From: Prevotella sp.
Lineage (GTDB): Bacteria > Bacteroidota > Bacteroidia > Bacteroidales > Bacteroidaceae
Direction of reading: 5' to 3'
Assembly: GCA_017556145.1 (NCBI GenBank)
Contig: JAFZCU010000168.1
Location: 1-36,718, forward strand
DNA length: 36,718 nt
Shown: positions 15,296 through 26,400 of the stretch, one piece after another
Layout of the letters: each line of letters opens with the position of its first letter
Position numbering within the stretch: position 1 is the first letter of the stretch
The notes under the pieces: generated by a model
What the model was told of the DNA's origin: nothing
The model's input: the letters and a program-made list of their open reading frames with translations, nothing else
The model's database searches: none
Program-made: the position numbers and the translations under genes

Positions 15296-17386
15296 TTACC
15301 AAAGAGACAGGCGCTTTTCCTTGGGGATAAACAGTTTATCTCCTTCCTTCACGTCGAACGCTTCGTACCATGCGTCGATATGCGGTAGGGCACCGTTGAT
15401 ACGCCAGCGGCCCAAAGAGTGTACGTCGTTTTGGGTGAGGAAGCGTATTCTCTCTTCGGTCAGGTTCTGTCCCCAAATGTGGGCATGAGCCAGAAAGAAG
15501 CGCTGGTCGGCAGTATAACCGTCCTTCATGGGCAGCGTCTGGCCAAGAGTGGCTTTTTTGTACGCTGTCCAGGCCACCTGTAGACCACCATGGTCGGCCA
15601 AGTTCTCACCCAGCGTCATACGTCCATTGGCATGCAGTCCGGGCAACACCTCAATGGCAGAGAAAAAATCGGCAAACATGTCGGTCCGCTCCTTGAACTG
15701 CCGGTCATCTTCAGCAGTCCACCAGTCGTACAGGTTGCCGTCCTTGTCGTACTTCCGTCCCGTATCGTCGAAGCCGTGAGTCATCTCATGACCTATGACG
15801 ACACCAATACATCCGTAGTTGAAGGCATCGTCGGCCTCCATGTCGAAAAACGGGTACTGCAAGATACCTGCGGGGAAGCAGATTTCGTTTGTCGGCGGTT
15901 CATAGTAGGCATTCACTGTCTGCGGGTACATCTCCCAGACACTGTTGTCCACAGGTTTGCCGGCCTTGTTCTCAATATCGTTAGCCATCCAAAAGCGGAG
16001 GCACGCCTGCATGTTCTCGTAGTACGACTTTTCCGGATCGATGTTGAGACGACTCATGTCTGTCCACTTGTCGGGATAGCCCACCTTGACGATAAAAGTA
16101 GCGAGTTTCTCCTGGGCAGCAGCCTTAGTGGCGCTGCTCATCCAATCCTGCGCCTCAATGCGCTCACTGAGGGCATTCTGCAGGTTTCTGACGAGCTGCA
16201 ACATGCGCTGCTTGGCAGCTTCGGGGAAATACTTCTCCACATACACCTTTCCAAGGGCCTCGCCCATCTGGTCTTCTATCTGTTCAATGGCAATCTTCCA
16301 AAGTGGGTAGTCTTCCTGACGGCCCATCAATACGCGGCCGAAAAAGTCGAAGTATGTGGCCTCCGTCTTCTCATCAAGGAACTTGGCGGCCGGCACCACC
16401 AGGCTCCACTCTGTATAGTCGCGCAGTTCGTCGGTAGTTACGATGCCCAAGAGTTGGTCGACACCGGCTAGGAACTCAGGTTGTCCCACCACGAATTGCT
16501 GCATCAATGCAGAGGCTAGGCCACAGGCGTTCATGGTCTTCTCAAACTGAAGGTGGGGATAGGTAGCCTCGAACTCAGCCAGCGTTGTCTTGTTGTAGTT
16601 GGCTTCAGGGTCGCGTAACTCTGTTTTCGTGCGGCTCACCTTGGCCAGTTCGGTCTCTATGCGCAAAATGTTCGTCATCTTCTGTGTGGCCTGTTCCTCG
16701 CTGAAGCCGAAAAGCTGCAGCATCGAAACAATATGTTGCCGGTATGCCTCCCGAATGCTGATGTTGGCCGCGTCGGTACCAACGTAGTATTCTTTCTGGT
16801 CGAGCATCAGTCCACCCTGCTCCACATTCAATATATTCTGCTTAGAATCCTTTATGTCGGGACAAATGTCCACAGAGATGAATCTAAAGTAGCCCGTCGG
16901 TGCCAGCTGCATACACACCTGCTGCAGCTCTTCTTTCGTGGCCGCCTGCTCCAACTGACGGATAATATGCATGACCGGCTCCACACCCTCCCGGTTGCGC
17001 CGTTCTGTGTCCATAGCCAGCTTATAAAGGTCGCAGAGCTTCTGCTCCGTCGTACCCTTGGCATAGCTGCCCTGCTGCAGATCATCCAAGATGCCTCTGA
17101 TGCGCTTGTTGTTTTCGTCGCTTAACTCATCGAAAGAGCCCCAACTAGAATAAGATGCAGGCAACGGGTTGTTTTTTATCCAACCGCCGCAGGCATACTG
17201 ATAGAAATCGTCGGCAGGACGTACCGACAAATCAAAGTTCTTCGGATCGATACCCGAAATCTGACCGACTGTCGGATCCACAGTCGTATCATTGTTGTCG
17301 GTACACGCAGTGAGAAACGTTAGGCCACAGGCTACGAGAATAACAGCAAACGGCCATAGTTTCATTTGTTTCATTGTTTCCTTCAT
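15296..17386 (-). CDS. M13 family zinc metallopeptidase (neprilysin/PepO-like) lipoprotein (696 aa)
   Basis: The signal sequence ends in the lipobox LTAC, so the enzyme should be envelope-anchored. The domain order is the M13 N-terminal helical domain (RPADDFYQYACGGWIKNNPL near residue 40) and then the catalytic domain with NAYYEPPTNEICFPAGILQY, the zinc motif HEMTH in GVVIGHEMTHGFDD, and the second zinc site ENLADHGG. All catalytic residues are present. M13 enzymes cut oligopeptides of up to about 40 residues. ATG 17386 was chosen because the longer frame from 17443 overlaps the NRPS end and lacks a signal start. The gene starts 25 bases after the NRPS stop, so it may be the last gene of that operon and could process or detoxify the peptide product. 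It is flanked by 28-bp direct repeats, suggesting late insertion. Confidence 0.9.
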   Translation of the reverse strand: MKETMKQMKLWPFAVILVACGLTFLTACTDNNDTTVDPTVGQISGIDPKNFDLSVRPADDFYQYACGGWIKNNPLPASYSSWGSFDELSDENNKRIRGILDDLQQGSYAKGTTEQKLCDLYKLAMDTERRNREGVEPVMHIIRQLEQAATKEELQQVCMQLAPTGYFRFISVDICPDIKDSKQNILNVEQGGLMLDQKEYYVGTDAANISIREAYRQHIVSMLQLFGFSEEQATQKMTNILRIETELAKVSRTKTELRDPEANYNKTTLAEFEATYPHLQFEKTMNACGLASALMQQFVVGQPEFLAGVDQLLGIVTTDELRDYTEWSLVVPAAKFLDEKTEATYFDFFGRVLMGRQEDYPLWKIAIEQIEDQMGEALGKVYVEKYFPEAAKQRMLQLVRNLQNALSERIEAQDWMSSATKAAAQEKLATFIVKVGYPDKWTDMSRLNIDPEKSYYENMQACLRFWMANDIENKAGKPVDNSVWEMYPQTVNAYYEPPTNEICFPAGILQYPFFDMEADDAFNYGCIGVVIGHEMTHGFDDTGRKYDKDGNLYDWWTAEDDRQFKERTDMFADFFSAIEVLPGLHANGRMTLGENLADHGGLQVAWTAYKKATLGQTLPMKDGYTADQRFFLAHAHIWGQNLTEERIRFLTQNDVHSLGRWRINGALPHIDAWYEAFDVKEGDKLFIPKEKRLSLW

Positions 17387-17405
17387 ATTAATCTCGTTTA
17401 TAATT

Positions 17406-17433
17406 TGCATTTCATTCAAAATATCCGAAACCG
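17406..17433. repeat. 28-bp direct repeat, copy B, at the NRPS 3' end
   Basis: It covers the last codons of the NRPS (GFGYFE and stop at 17412) plus 6 bases. Together with copy A at 15241-15268 it brackets the M13 peptidase gene, about 2.17 kb apart. Confidence 0.8.
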
Positions 17434-20400
17434 TTGATGGCAATCAGGAAACGCTCAATATAATCCCACGAAGTGGCCGACCACTTGAAGCCCAGGCGGT
17501 AGAGCACCTGAGAGGTGTACTGATTGACAGGTTCAATGGTTCTTACTTGCTGACCGTGGGCCATATCCTGATATGCCATTAAGCTCTGTAAGACCTTTGC
17601 ACGCTCCGGATCGGCTTTCGCTTCGTCCATCTTGCTGGCAAACTCATCTGCCTCAACCTGAACAGGCGCACCGCCAACCTTTGACAAACCTGCCAGAACA
17701 TCGCCAAAGAGTACTGGATGGTTGTTATAAGGGTGGAACACCGTGCAGCTGTCGGGTGTCTGCGAGAGCAGTACGATTGCCTGTGCCACCTCATTGATGG
17801 GCGAGAACTCCATCGCACTGTCTGTCATGTCATACGGATAACACCCCAGCATCTTAAACACGCGGATACGCCCCATCGAACTATTGGTCGAGAAATTGAT
17901 CTGGAACTCACCATCGGTACTACGTGGTGCCAGATTTCCCAATCGCATAATCTTTGCCTTCAACCCGTGGTGGGCGATGCCGTCGAGCACCATACGCTCA
18001 GCCACAAACTTGGAGTGGATATACTGGTTGTCGAGATACTGTCCGAAGTAGAGATCGCGTTCTGAGAGTACTGTATCAGCAGCCAAACTACCTTCTACCG
18101 ACATACCTCCGATGCTGTATGTTGAGGTATGGATGAGGCGGGCACCTGTCTTCAGACAGAATTTCATACAGTTCACAGCACCGCCTATATTGACATCTTC
18201 GATATCAGTACCACTTGAGAAATGCTTAACCACTGCGGCACAGTTGAACACAGTGTCAACTGGTTCATCCACCTGGATCTCCTTCGTCACGTCGCCTAAG
18301 ACTATACGGATGCGAGTGCCGAACAGTTCTTTGTAGTTCTTTGCGAAATAGTAGTACAGCAGACTCTTCAGACGGTTTTGCGCCTTTCCTTCCGACTCGG
18401 CACGTACCATGCACCAGATGACCGGCACGTCATTGCGATCAATCAGTTCCTTGAGGATATGTATACCAAGATAACCCGTAGAACCCGTCAGCAGCACATT
18501 GCCTATCTGATAGAGACTGCCCTCGCGGAAAGCATCAAGGGTGTTCTGCTTCAGGAGTGTATCAATCGGGATGTAGTTGAAATTGCGATCGGCAGAAGCT
18601 GCATCGTTTTCCGAAGCCCCATCCGTACCAGAGATGAAAGCAGCCAGCTTCCTTGGTGTCGGGTTGGTGAACACATCACCATAAGCCACATGAACGCCCC
18701 GTTTATCGGCCTCAATGATGACGCGCGTCACATTCAGCGACGTACCGCCAAGGTCGAAGAAACTATCGGTAGCGCCTACCCTGTCAGTCTGCAGCACCTC
18801 GGCGAAGATGTCGCAGAAGGTCTGTTCCGTCTCGTTCTGCGGAGCCACATACTCGCCCACAGCCGCCATCTGAGGTTCGGGCAGCGCTTTCGTGTTGATC
18901 TTGCCGTTAGGCGTAACAGGCATCTCAGGCAATTGCAGATAGGCCGTCGGCACCATATAGGTGGTCAGGCTTTTACTGATTTCCGCCTTGATCTGTTCAA
19001 TTGGAATCTCATGGTCGGCCACGAAGTAGGCACAAAGATGATCCTTGCCTTTCAACTTGCGGATGAGTACGATGACGTTGTTGACGCCCTCGACTTTCAT
19101 CATCACGCTTTCTATCTCGCCCAGCTCGATGCGCTGACCACGTAGCTTCACCTGATTGTCAGTACGTCCGAGGATATGTACGCGGCCCTTCTCGTCCCAA
19201 CGGGCATAGTCGCCAGAGCGATAGAAGCACTGCCCCTTCCAGGTGATAAAGGCGGCAGCAGTCTTGTCTGGCAGGTTGTTATAACCGCGAGCCACTTGCA
19301 CACCACCAATCAGCAGTTCTCCAACCACACCTACCGGCAGTTCGTTGAGATCCTGATCGACGATGCACTCCTGCATATTCAGCAAAGGACGGCCCACGGT
19401 GACACATTCCTCGTGCGTCAGTTCATGGCAGTTGCTCTCTACAGTCGTTTCCGTAGGCCCGTAGCAGTTGAAGATATGGGCATTTGGTGTCTGTTCCTGC
19501 AAACGATGCATCAGGCCATCAGGGAATTTCTCACCACCACACATCACAATCAGACAACGGCGCAGGGCTTCCATGAAACCATCGCTGGCCATGAAAGATA
19601 CCAGACGCGACTGTGCAGAGCAGATGACATCTACCTGATTATCGTTCATCAGGCGGGCCACCTCGATAGGATCATTCACATAGTCATCATGAACAAGCAC
19701 GAAGGTTAGTCCGTTGAAGAGCGCCAGGCCATGTTCTACGAAAGAACCGTCGAAGGATAGCGATGTCAGTCCGAGCACAGCGTGTCCCTCGTTCTTGGCA
19801 ATATAGTTGCGCTTGTTCACTGGGTGGGCAGTCAACTCATTACAGATGCCGCGATGGTGCAGCATCACACCCTTAGGACGACCTGTGGATCCACTGGTAT
19901 AAATCAGGTAAGCGAGATCATCAGGCGTGATGTCTGCAGTGACCATATCGCTGCAGGCATGATTAAGCAACGCCTCAACATCCAGCATCTTATCGGCAGG
20001 AACCAGACTGGCATGCGCTGCATCGGTGATGATATAACGGGCATCAGAGTCGTCAAGAATCAGTTGAATGCGATCAGCGGGATAGTGCGGGTCGCAAGGA
20101 ATAAAGGCTGCTCCTGTTTTCAGGATACCATACATCGAAAGCATCACCCTGCTGGTACGCGGCAACAACATGGCCACCCTGTCGCATGGCTTCACGCCAC
20201 GTTCAACAAGGGCATTGGCTATTCGGTTGGCAGCGGCGTTGAATTCTGCGTATGTGAATGTTGCATCGCTGGCTACCAATGCGAGACGGTCCGGATGCTG
20301 AACTGCATGCTGCTCCATACCATGATGCAGTAAGCACACAGGAATATCACCACGTCCTTCTTCATGCATCGGCTCAACCATCTGGCGTTGGCGCTCACTC

Positions 20401-23400
20401 ATGATGGAGATGCTGCGCAACGATACTTCAGGCGTATCGATGAAATGACCGACTACAGCGGCAATACTCTCAGCCAGACCTGCCATCATCTGCTGACTAT
20501 AGAAAGCATCATCATACTGCACAACCACAGAAGGCTTTCCCCGATGAGGACTGATAAGGACGCAGGCCTTGAACTTAGGGATGTCAAGTTCCATTGTCTC
20601 AATCTCCAGTGGCGTATCACCAATCTTATATTCGCTGATAACACCCATCTGATAAACGAAGTTGATCTTGGAATAGAAGCCATAGTCGGCAGCAATACGG
20701 GCGTATGGGTACTGCTCATGGCGAAGCATCTCGTCGAAATCGGTACTCACAGTCTTCAGGAAGTCAGCCACAGTACCCTCACCGATATGACCATGCAGGG
20801 CTAATGTATTCACAAACATGCCGACGGTATCAGACAGACGGATGTCAGAACGGCCATTGCTGATAGTAGACATATACACATCACGTGTCGCAACATAGCG
20901 GGAGATGGTGTAATAGACGGCTCCCAATAGCAGATGGGCTGGCGTGATACCCTGCGTTTGACAGAACTGCTCAATACGGTCCATATCGATGGGGAATACG
21001 GCTTCGCCAGTATGGCCCTGCCCTTCCGTACCCTGTAAATCAGCAGGTATCTCTGTAGCATCCTCGCAGTCGGCCAGCACCTTACAGAAGAACTCTTTGG
21101 CTTCAGGACTCTCTTCCGTATGTTTCACATAATCAGCATAGGTATATTGTTCAGCTTCTATTGCCTCACCATTAAGACGTGCAGCGACCTGCGATAAGAA
21201 TACATCGAGAGAGGCACCGTCGAAAATAAGATGATGGAAGTCGGCCAACAGATAAAGGGCAGTGTCTGTCTCTACAACTTCTAAGCGGTAGAGCGGACCT
21301 TCGTTCAAACGGAACGGCATAACAAACCCCTGCTTATATTGCTCATATTCAGCATCGCTCATCTTCTGTCGTCCCACGATGGCTTCATGTTCTTTATTCC
21401 ATACCTGCACCGTCTCATTGTCCTGTAGTTCAAAATGACAAGCAAGCAACGGATGCAAACGCACTACTTCAGCCACAGCATCTGCCAGACTGTCAGCTGA
21501 CACCCCAGAAGGGAAGGTTACCGAGACGGGTATGTTATAGACGATGGCCGTCGGATTCTTCATACACTCCACATAGAGCCCCTGCTGGGGGTAAGAGAGC
21601 GGGGCTTTCTCGAGTTGAGAGTTGAGAGTTGAAAGTTGAGAGTTGGCTACCGTACTTGAAGATTCGGTCGTAACGACATTGCCAGCCATAAACCCTTTCA
21701 GTATCTCGTTCTCAATAGTCTGGAGTGTGCTAGACTTAACCAACGACTTCGAGTCGAGCGTGACACCATAGCGTTTATTCACCTGTACAGCGAGTTTGAT
21801 AGCCGAGATGGAGGTCAGACCAGCATAGCCCAAGACAGTGGTGATGCCAAAATCGCTATTGCCTACTATCTTGGCAACCATCTCATGCAGCTCCTGCTCC
21901 AGCACGTTCAGCGGAGCCTGTCCCGCTTGTTGCTGTGCCACAGCAACAGACTTAACAGGCTTCGGAAGGGCCCGCTTGTCCACCTTCTGGTTCTGGTTGA
22001 GCGGGATGGCTTCGATCTGCATCGTAACGGCAGGCACCATGTAGGGTGGCTTCTGGTCGAGGATGAAGTTGTTGAGAGTCTCGATGTCCACCTGCTCATC
22101 GCTCACGATATAGGCTGCGATGAACTTACCGCCACTACCGCCTTCCACATCGAAAGCCTGCACAGTGACATCCTTGATGCCTGGGAATTCGCGGATGACA
22201 GCCTCCACCTCTTTCAGTTCGATGCGGAAGCCACGGATCTTTACCTGTCCATCCTGACGTCCCACAAACTGGATGTTGCCGTCAGGCAGATAGCGCACAA
22301 CATCGCCGGTACGATAGCAGCGGGCAAATTTGTCCGTATTCCCCTTTTTCTTTTCAACAATGAAGGGATTCTCAACAAACACCTCTGCTGTTTTATCGGG
22401 ACGGTTCAGATAACCTCGACCTACCTGCGGCCCACTGGCCCAGAGCTCGCCTACGGCGCCAGCTGGCAAACGATGTCCTTGCGAATCGACGATATATAGA
22501 CGCATATTATCAATCGCCTTACCAATAGGAATGTTCTTCTGTTTCTCATCCACCTGATAAATGGTCTCAAGAATCGTAGTCTCTGTGGGTCCGTAGGCAT
22601 TATGCAGTTTATAGCCCTTCGGCGGTTCCAGTGAAGCCAGTTTCTCACCACCCGTAGAGAAGTGCTTCAACGAGTGGTTCTCGATGGTCGTCACAAACTG
22701 GTAAGCCACCTGTGTCGTCATAAAGGCGATGGTGATGTGCTCGCGCTCAAAATACTCATTCAAGGCGATAAGGTCCAGACGAATCTCTTCTGGGATGATA
22801 TACAAAGAGGCACCACGTGTAAGTGCAGGATACGTGTCATACATATTAGCATCGAAACCATAGCTGGCATAGGCCGTAACCTTGTCTGTCTCTTGCAGGT
22901 CGTAGTAGCGATGATACCAGTGGATGAAAGCCACCAGATTACTATGCATCAGTTGACAGCCCTTGGGCACTCCTGTTGAGCCTGAGGTATAGAGCAGGAT
23001 AAAGAGGCTATCGGGCTTAGGGCCTTCGGGGAGCTGCGATACGGCAGGTAGTCCGGTCAGCTCCTTTGTTAAGACTACATCGCCCTGATATTCATCCACG
23101 ATGGGCCGCAACGCTTCGTCGGCTATTAGCAGTTTAGCATTGGCATCCTTCATCATAAAGTTCAAGCGATCCTTTGGATAACTGGGATCCAGCGGTTGAT
23201 AGGCACAACCGGCCTTCATCACACCCAAAGAGATGATTGGCATCCACTCGCAGCGGGGTATCAACACAGAAACCACATCTTCTATACCAAGACCTTTTGA
23301 AGCAATATAGCCGGCAATGCGGTCACTCATCTCATCCACCTGACGATAGGTCATTCGGGTCTCTTTATATACCACCGCGATGTTCTCCGGTGTCTTTTGC

Positions 23401-26400
23401 GCTTGCTGGCGGAACAGCGACACAATGGTCTGTGTATCATCATAAGGCACATCATTGTCATTAAATGAATCCAGTAGTTGTGTCTGCTCAGCGGAAAGCA
23501 ATGATATGTCTAATAGTCGGGCCTGTGGCTGATTGATAAACGTCTTCAGCACGTTGACAACAGACTCGGTGAGCTGGGCCACCAGCGTTTCGCTATACTT
23601 GCCGTTGTCATACTCCGTCACGATACAGGGTTGTCCGTCGTGTATCTCAAGGCGTACAATCAGCGGGAACTTCGGTGCACCAGCCTCCAGACTTTCAATG
23701 CTCACTTCATGCCCGTTCTGCATATAGCGGGTGACCATTCCTAACTGGTAAGCAAAGGCGAGTTCCGGTGTATAGCCATAGTCAGCAGCTATGCGGGCAA
23801 ATGGATATTGCTCATGACGCATAGCCTCATCGAAACTTTCACTGACTTCCTTGATAAAATCCATCACACTACCATCAGTCAGTTTAGCAGTCAGCGGCAA
23901 GGTGTTCACAAACATGCCGAAAGTGTTCTGGATACGGATATTACTACGGCCGCTGCTGACGGTGCTGATAAAGAGCTCGTTGTTGCCGGTGAAGCGGGCA
24001 AAGACCAATAGCGTAGCAGCCAGTGTCAGATGGGCAGGTGTCACGGGATGTTCGCGGCAGAACTGCTCCACAGCTTCCAGATCAATGGGACGATACAACT
24101 CTGACGACTTCTCGCATTCAAAAGTCGTTGGCAGGTCGGGAGGCAGTTCTGTAGCACCTTCACATGCTCCCAACAATTGGTCATAGTAGGCCTTATGCTC
24201 CTCGGTGGATTCTTTTTGTTCGTCTGCAGCATGGTTAAGGTGCGTATAGGTCTCCGCCTCCACGCTTCTACCCTCCATCACATCGCAAAGCTGGACGATA
24301 AAGAGGTCCAGCGAACTGCCGTCGAACACCAGATGATGGATGTCTAACAGCAGGAACACACCGCTTTCTGTCTTTGCAATCTCCATTCGGCACAGCACGT
24401 CTTTGCCCAAATCAAACGGACGCACAAAGGCCTTCTTGTGCTCAGCCAACTGAGCATCGGTAAAGTTCAAGACTGGTATCTCGAGGGCAGTAGGCGCATA
24501 GCGCTGTACGATATCATCGCCATCTGCCTCAAAATGCACAAAAATATGCCGATGTGCTTCTAACACTGTCAGCACGGCTTTACGCAACAGCTCCGTGTCA
24601 GTATCGGCAGGGAAACCCAACACCCAAGGTATGTTGTACTGCGTATCTTCTGGATTGTTGATGCAGTCTACATAGACACCTGTCTGCGAGAAAGAGAGCG
24701 GTGCCACCGTTACTTCCTCTACATGCTTCTGGGATGTAGCGGTTGTGCCGTTAATTGCCTCTTCTATCATCAGTACTGAGGCCTCTTTCACCAGGTTCTT
24801 GGAATCCAATGCTACACCGTACTGTTTGTAGACGGTAGCAGCCAGACGGATGGCAGAAATCGAAGTCAGGCCAACGTAGCGGAGTGGTGTGTCGATGCCG
24901 AATTCCGTGTAGTGGATAATCTTTCCTACCATCTCGAGAAGTTCCCGTTGCAGATCGTTTTGTGGCTCCTGTACTGTAAGTTGCTGTGCCACAGCAACAG
25001 ACTTAACGGGCTTAGGCAGTGCCCGTTTGTCTACCTTCTGATTCTGGTTTAATGGAATGCGTTCAATCTGCATCGTTGCAGCTGGCACCATGTAAGGCGG
25101 CTTCCGTTCTATGATAAAATTGTTCAGAGCATCGACATCTACCTGCTCGTCACTCACGATATAAGCTGCGATGAACTTACCTCCACCTTCCTCATCAAAC
25201 GCCTGCACAGTGACGTCCTTGATGCCTGGGAATTCCTTGATAACGCTCTCCACCTCGCGCATCTCAATGCGGAAGCCGCGAATCTTCACCTGGCCATCGC
25301 GACGGCCAATAAACTGTAGATTGCCATCGGGCAGCCAACGTACGATATCGCCAGTATGATAGACACGATCGTAGTACGGTTCCTGACAGAAGGGGTTCGG
25401 CGTAAATGCCTGGGCGTTTTGTTCCGGACGATTCAGATAGCCACGAGCCACCTGCGGACCACTGATCCACAGCTCACCCTCCTGTCCGTTCTCCACCAAC
25501 TTTCCCTGCTGATCTACCACGTAGAGACGGAAAGAATCGAGTGGTTTTCCGATGGGCGCATTCTTCTCAAACTGCCGAATGGGATAGGCCGTGGTAAAGA
25601 TGGTACATTCCGTAGGACCATATACATTATATAATTGGAAATTGGTGGGAGGTTCGACGGGGATGAAACTCTCACCACCCACGGAGAGGTGCTTCAATGA
25701 ATGATTGTCCATTTCGGCAAACTGACAGCCCACCTGCGTAGTCATAAAGGCATGGGAGATTTGGTTATCCTCGAAATAGTCATTCAAGGCTATCAGGTCC
25801 AGACGTATTTCCTCGGGAATGATATAAACAGCGGCACCCGTCGTCAGGGCTGGGTACATATCCATCATACAAGCGTCGAAGCCATAACTGGCATACGCGG
25901 CCACATGGTCACCTGGCTGCAGGTCATAGTAGCGGCGATACCAGTCGCAGAACGTCACCAGGTTCCGATGCTCCAGCATACAGCCCTTTGGTACACCCGT
26001 CGAGCCTGAGGTGTAGAGGAGGATGAAGAGGCTGTCGGGCTTCGGTCCTGTAGGCAGCTGTGACACAGCTGCACATGAAACAAGATCTTTCGTGAGAAGG
26101 ACCTCACCCTGGTACTCATCAACAATCGGGCGTAGCGCTTCATCAGCTATCAATAACTTGGCATCGGCATCCTTCATCATGAAGTTCAGTCGTTCCTTCG
26201 GATAACTGGGATCCAGCGGTTGATAAGCACAGCCCGCCTTCAGCACACCGAGAGAGGCAATGGCCATCCACTCACAACGTGGAATCAAAACTGATACAAC
26301 ATCTTCAGACTCTAACCCCTTAGAGGCGATATATCCGGCAATGCGGTTGCTGATCTCGTCGACCTCGGCATACGTATACCGTTTGTCTTGATAAACCACG

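Noticed and set aside
15590..16471. Plus-strand frame of 293 codons opposite the M13 peptidase gene
   Set aside because: It is a shadow of the peptidase coding sequence, with no motifs and no start signals.
21930..24997. 17-base palindrome TTGCTGTG-C-CACAGCAA present twice (21930-21946 and 24981-24997)
   Set aside because: It lies at the same place in the two duplicated A-T linkers and encodes VAVAQQ, so module duplication and codon choice explain it.
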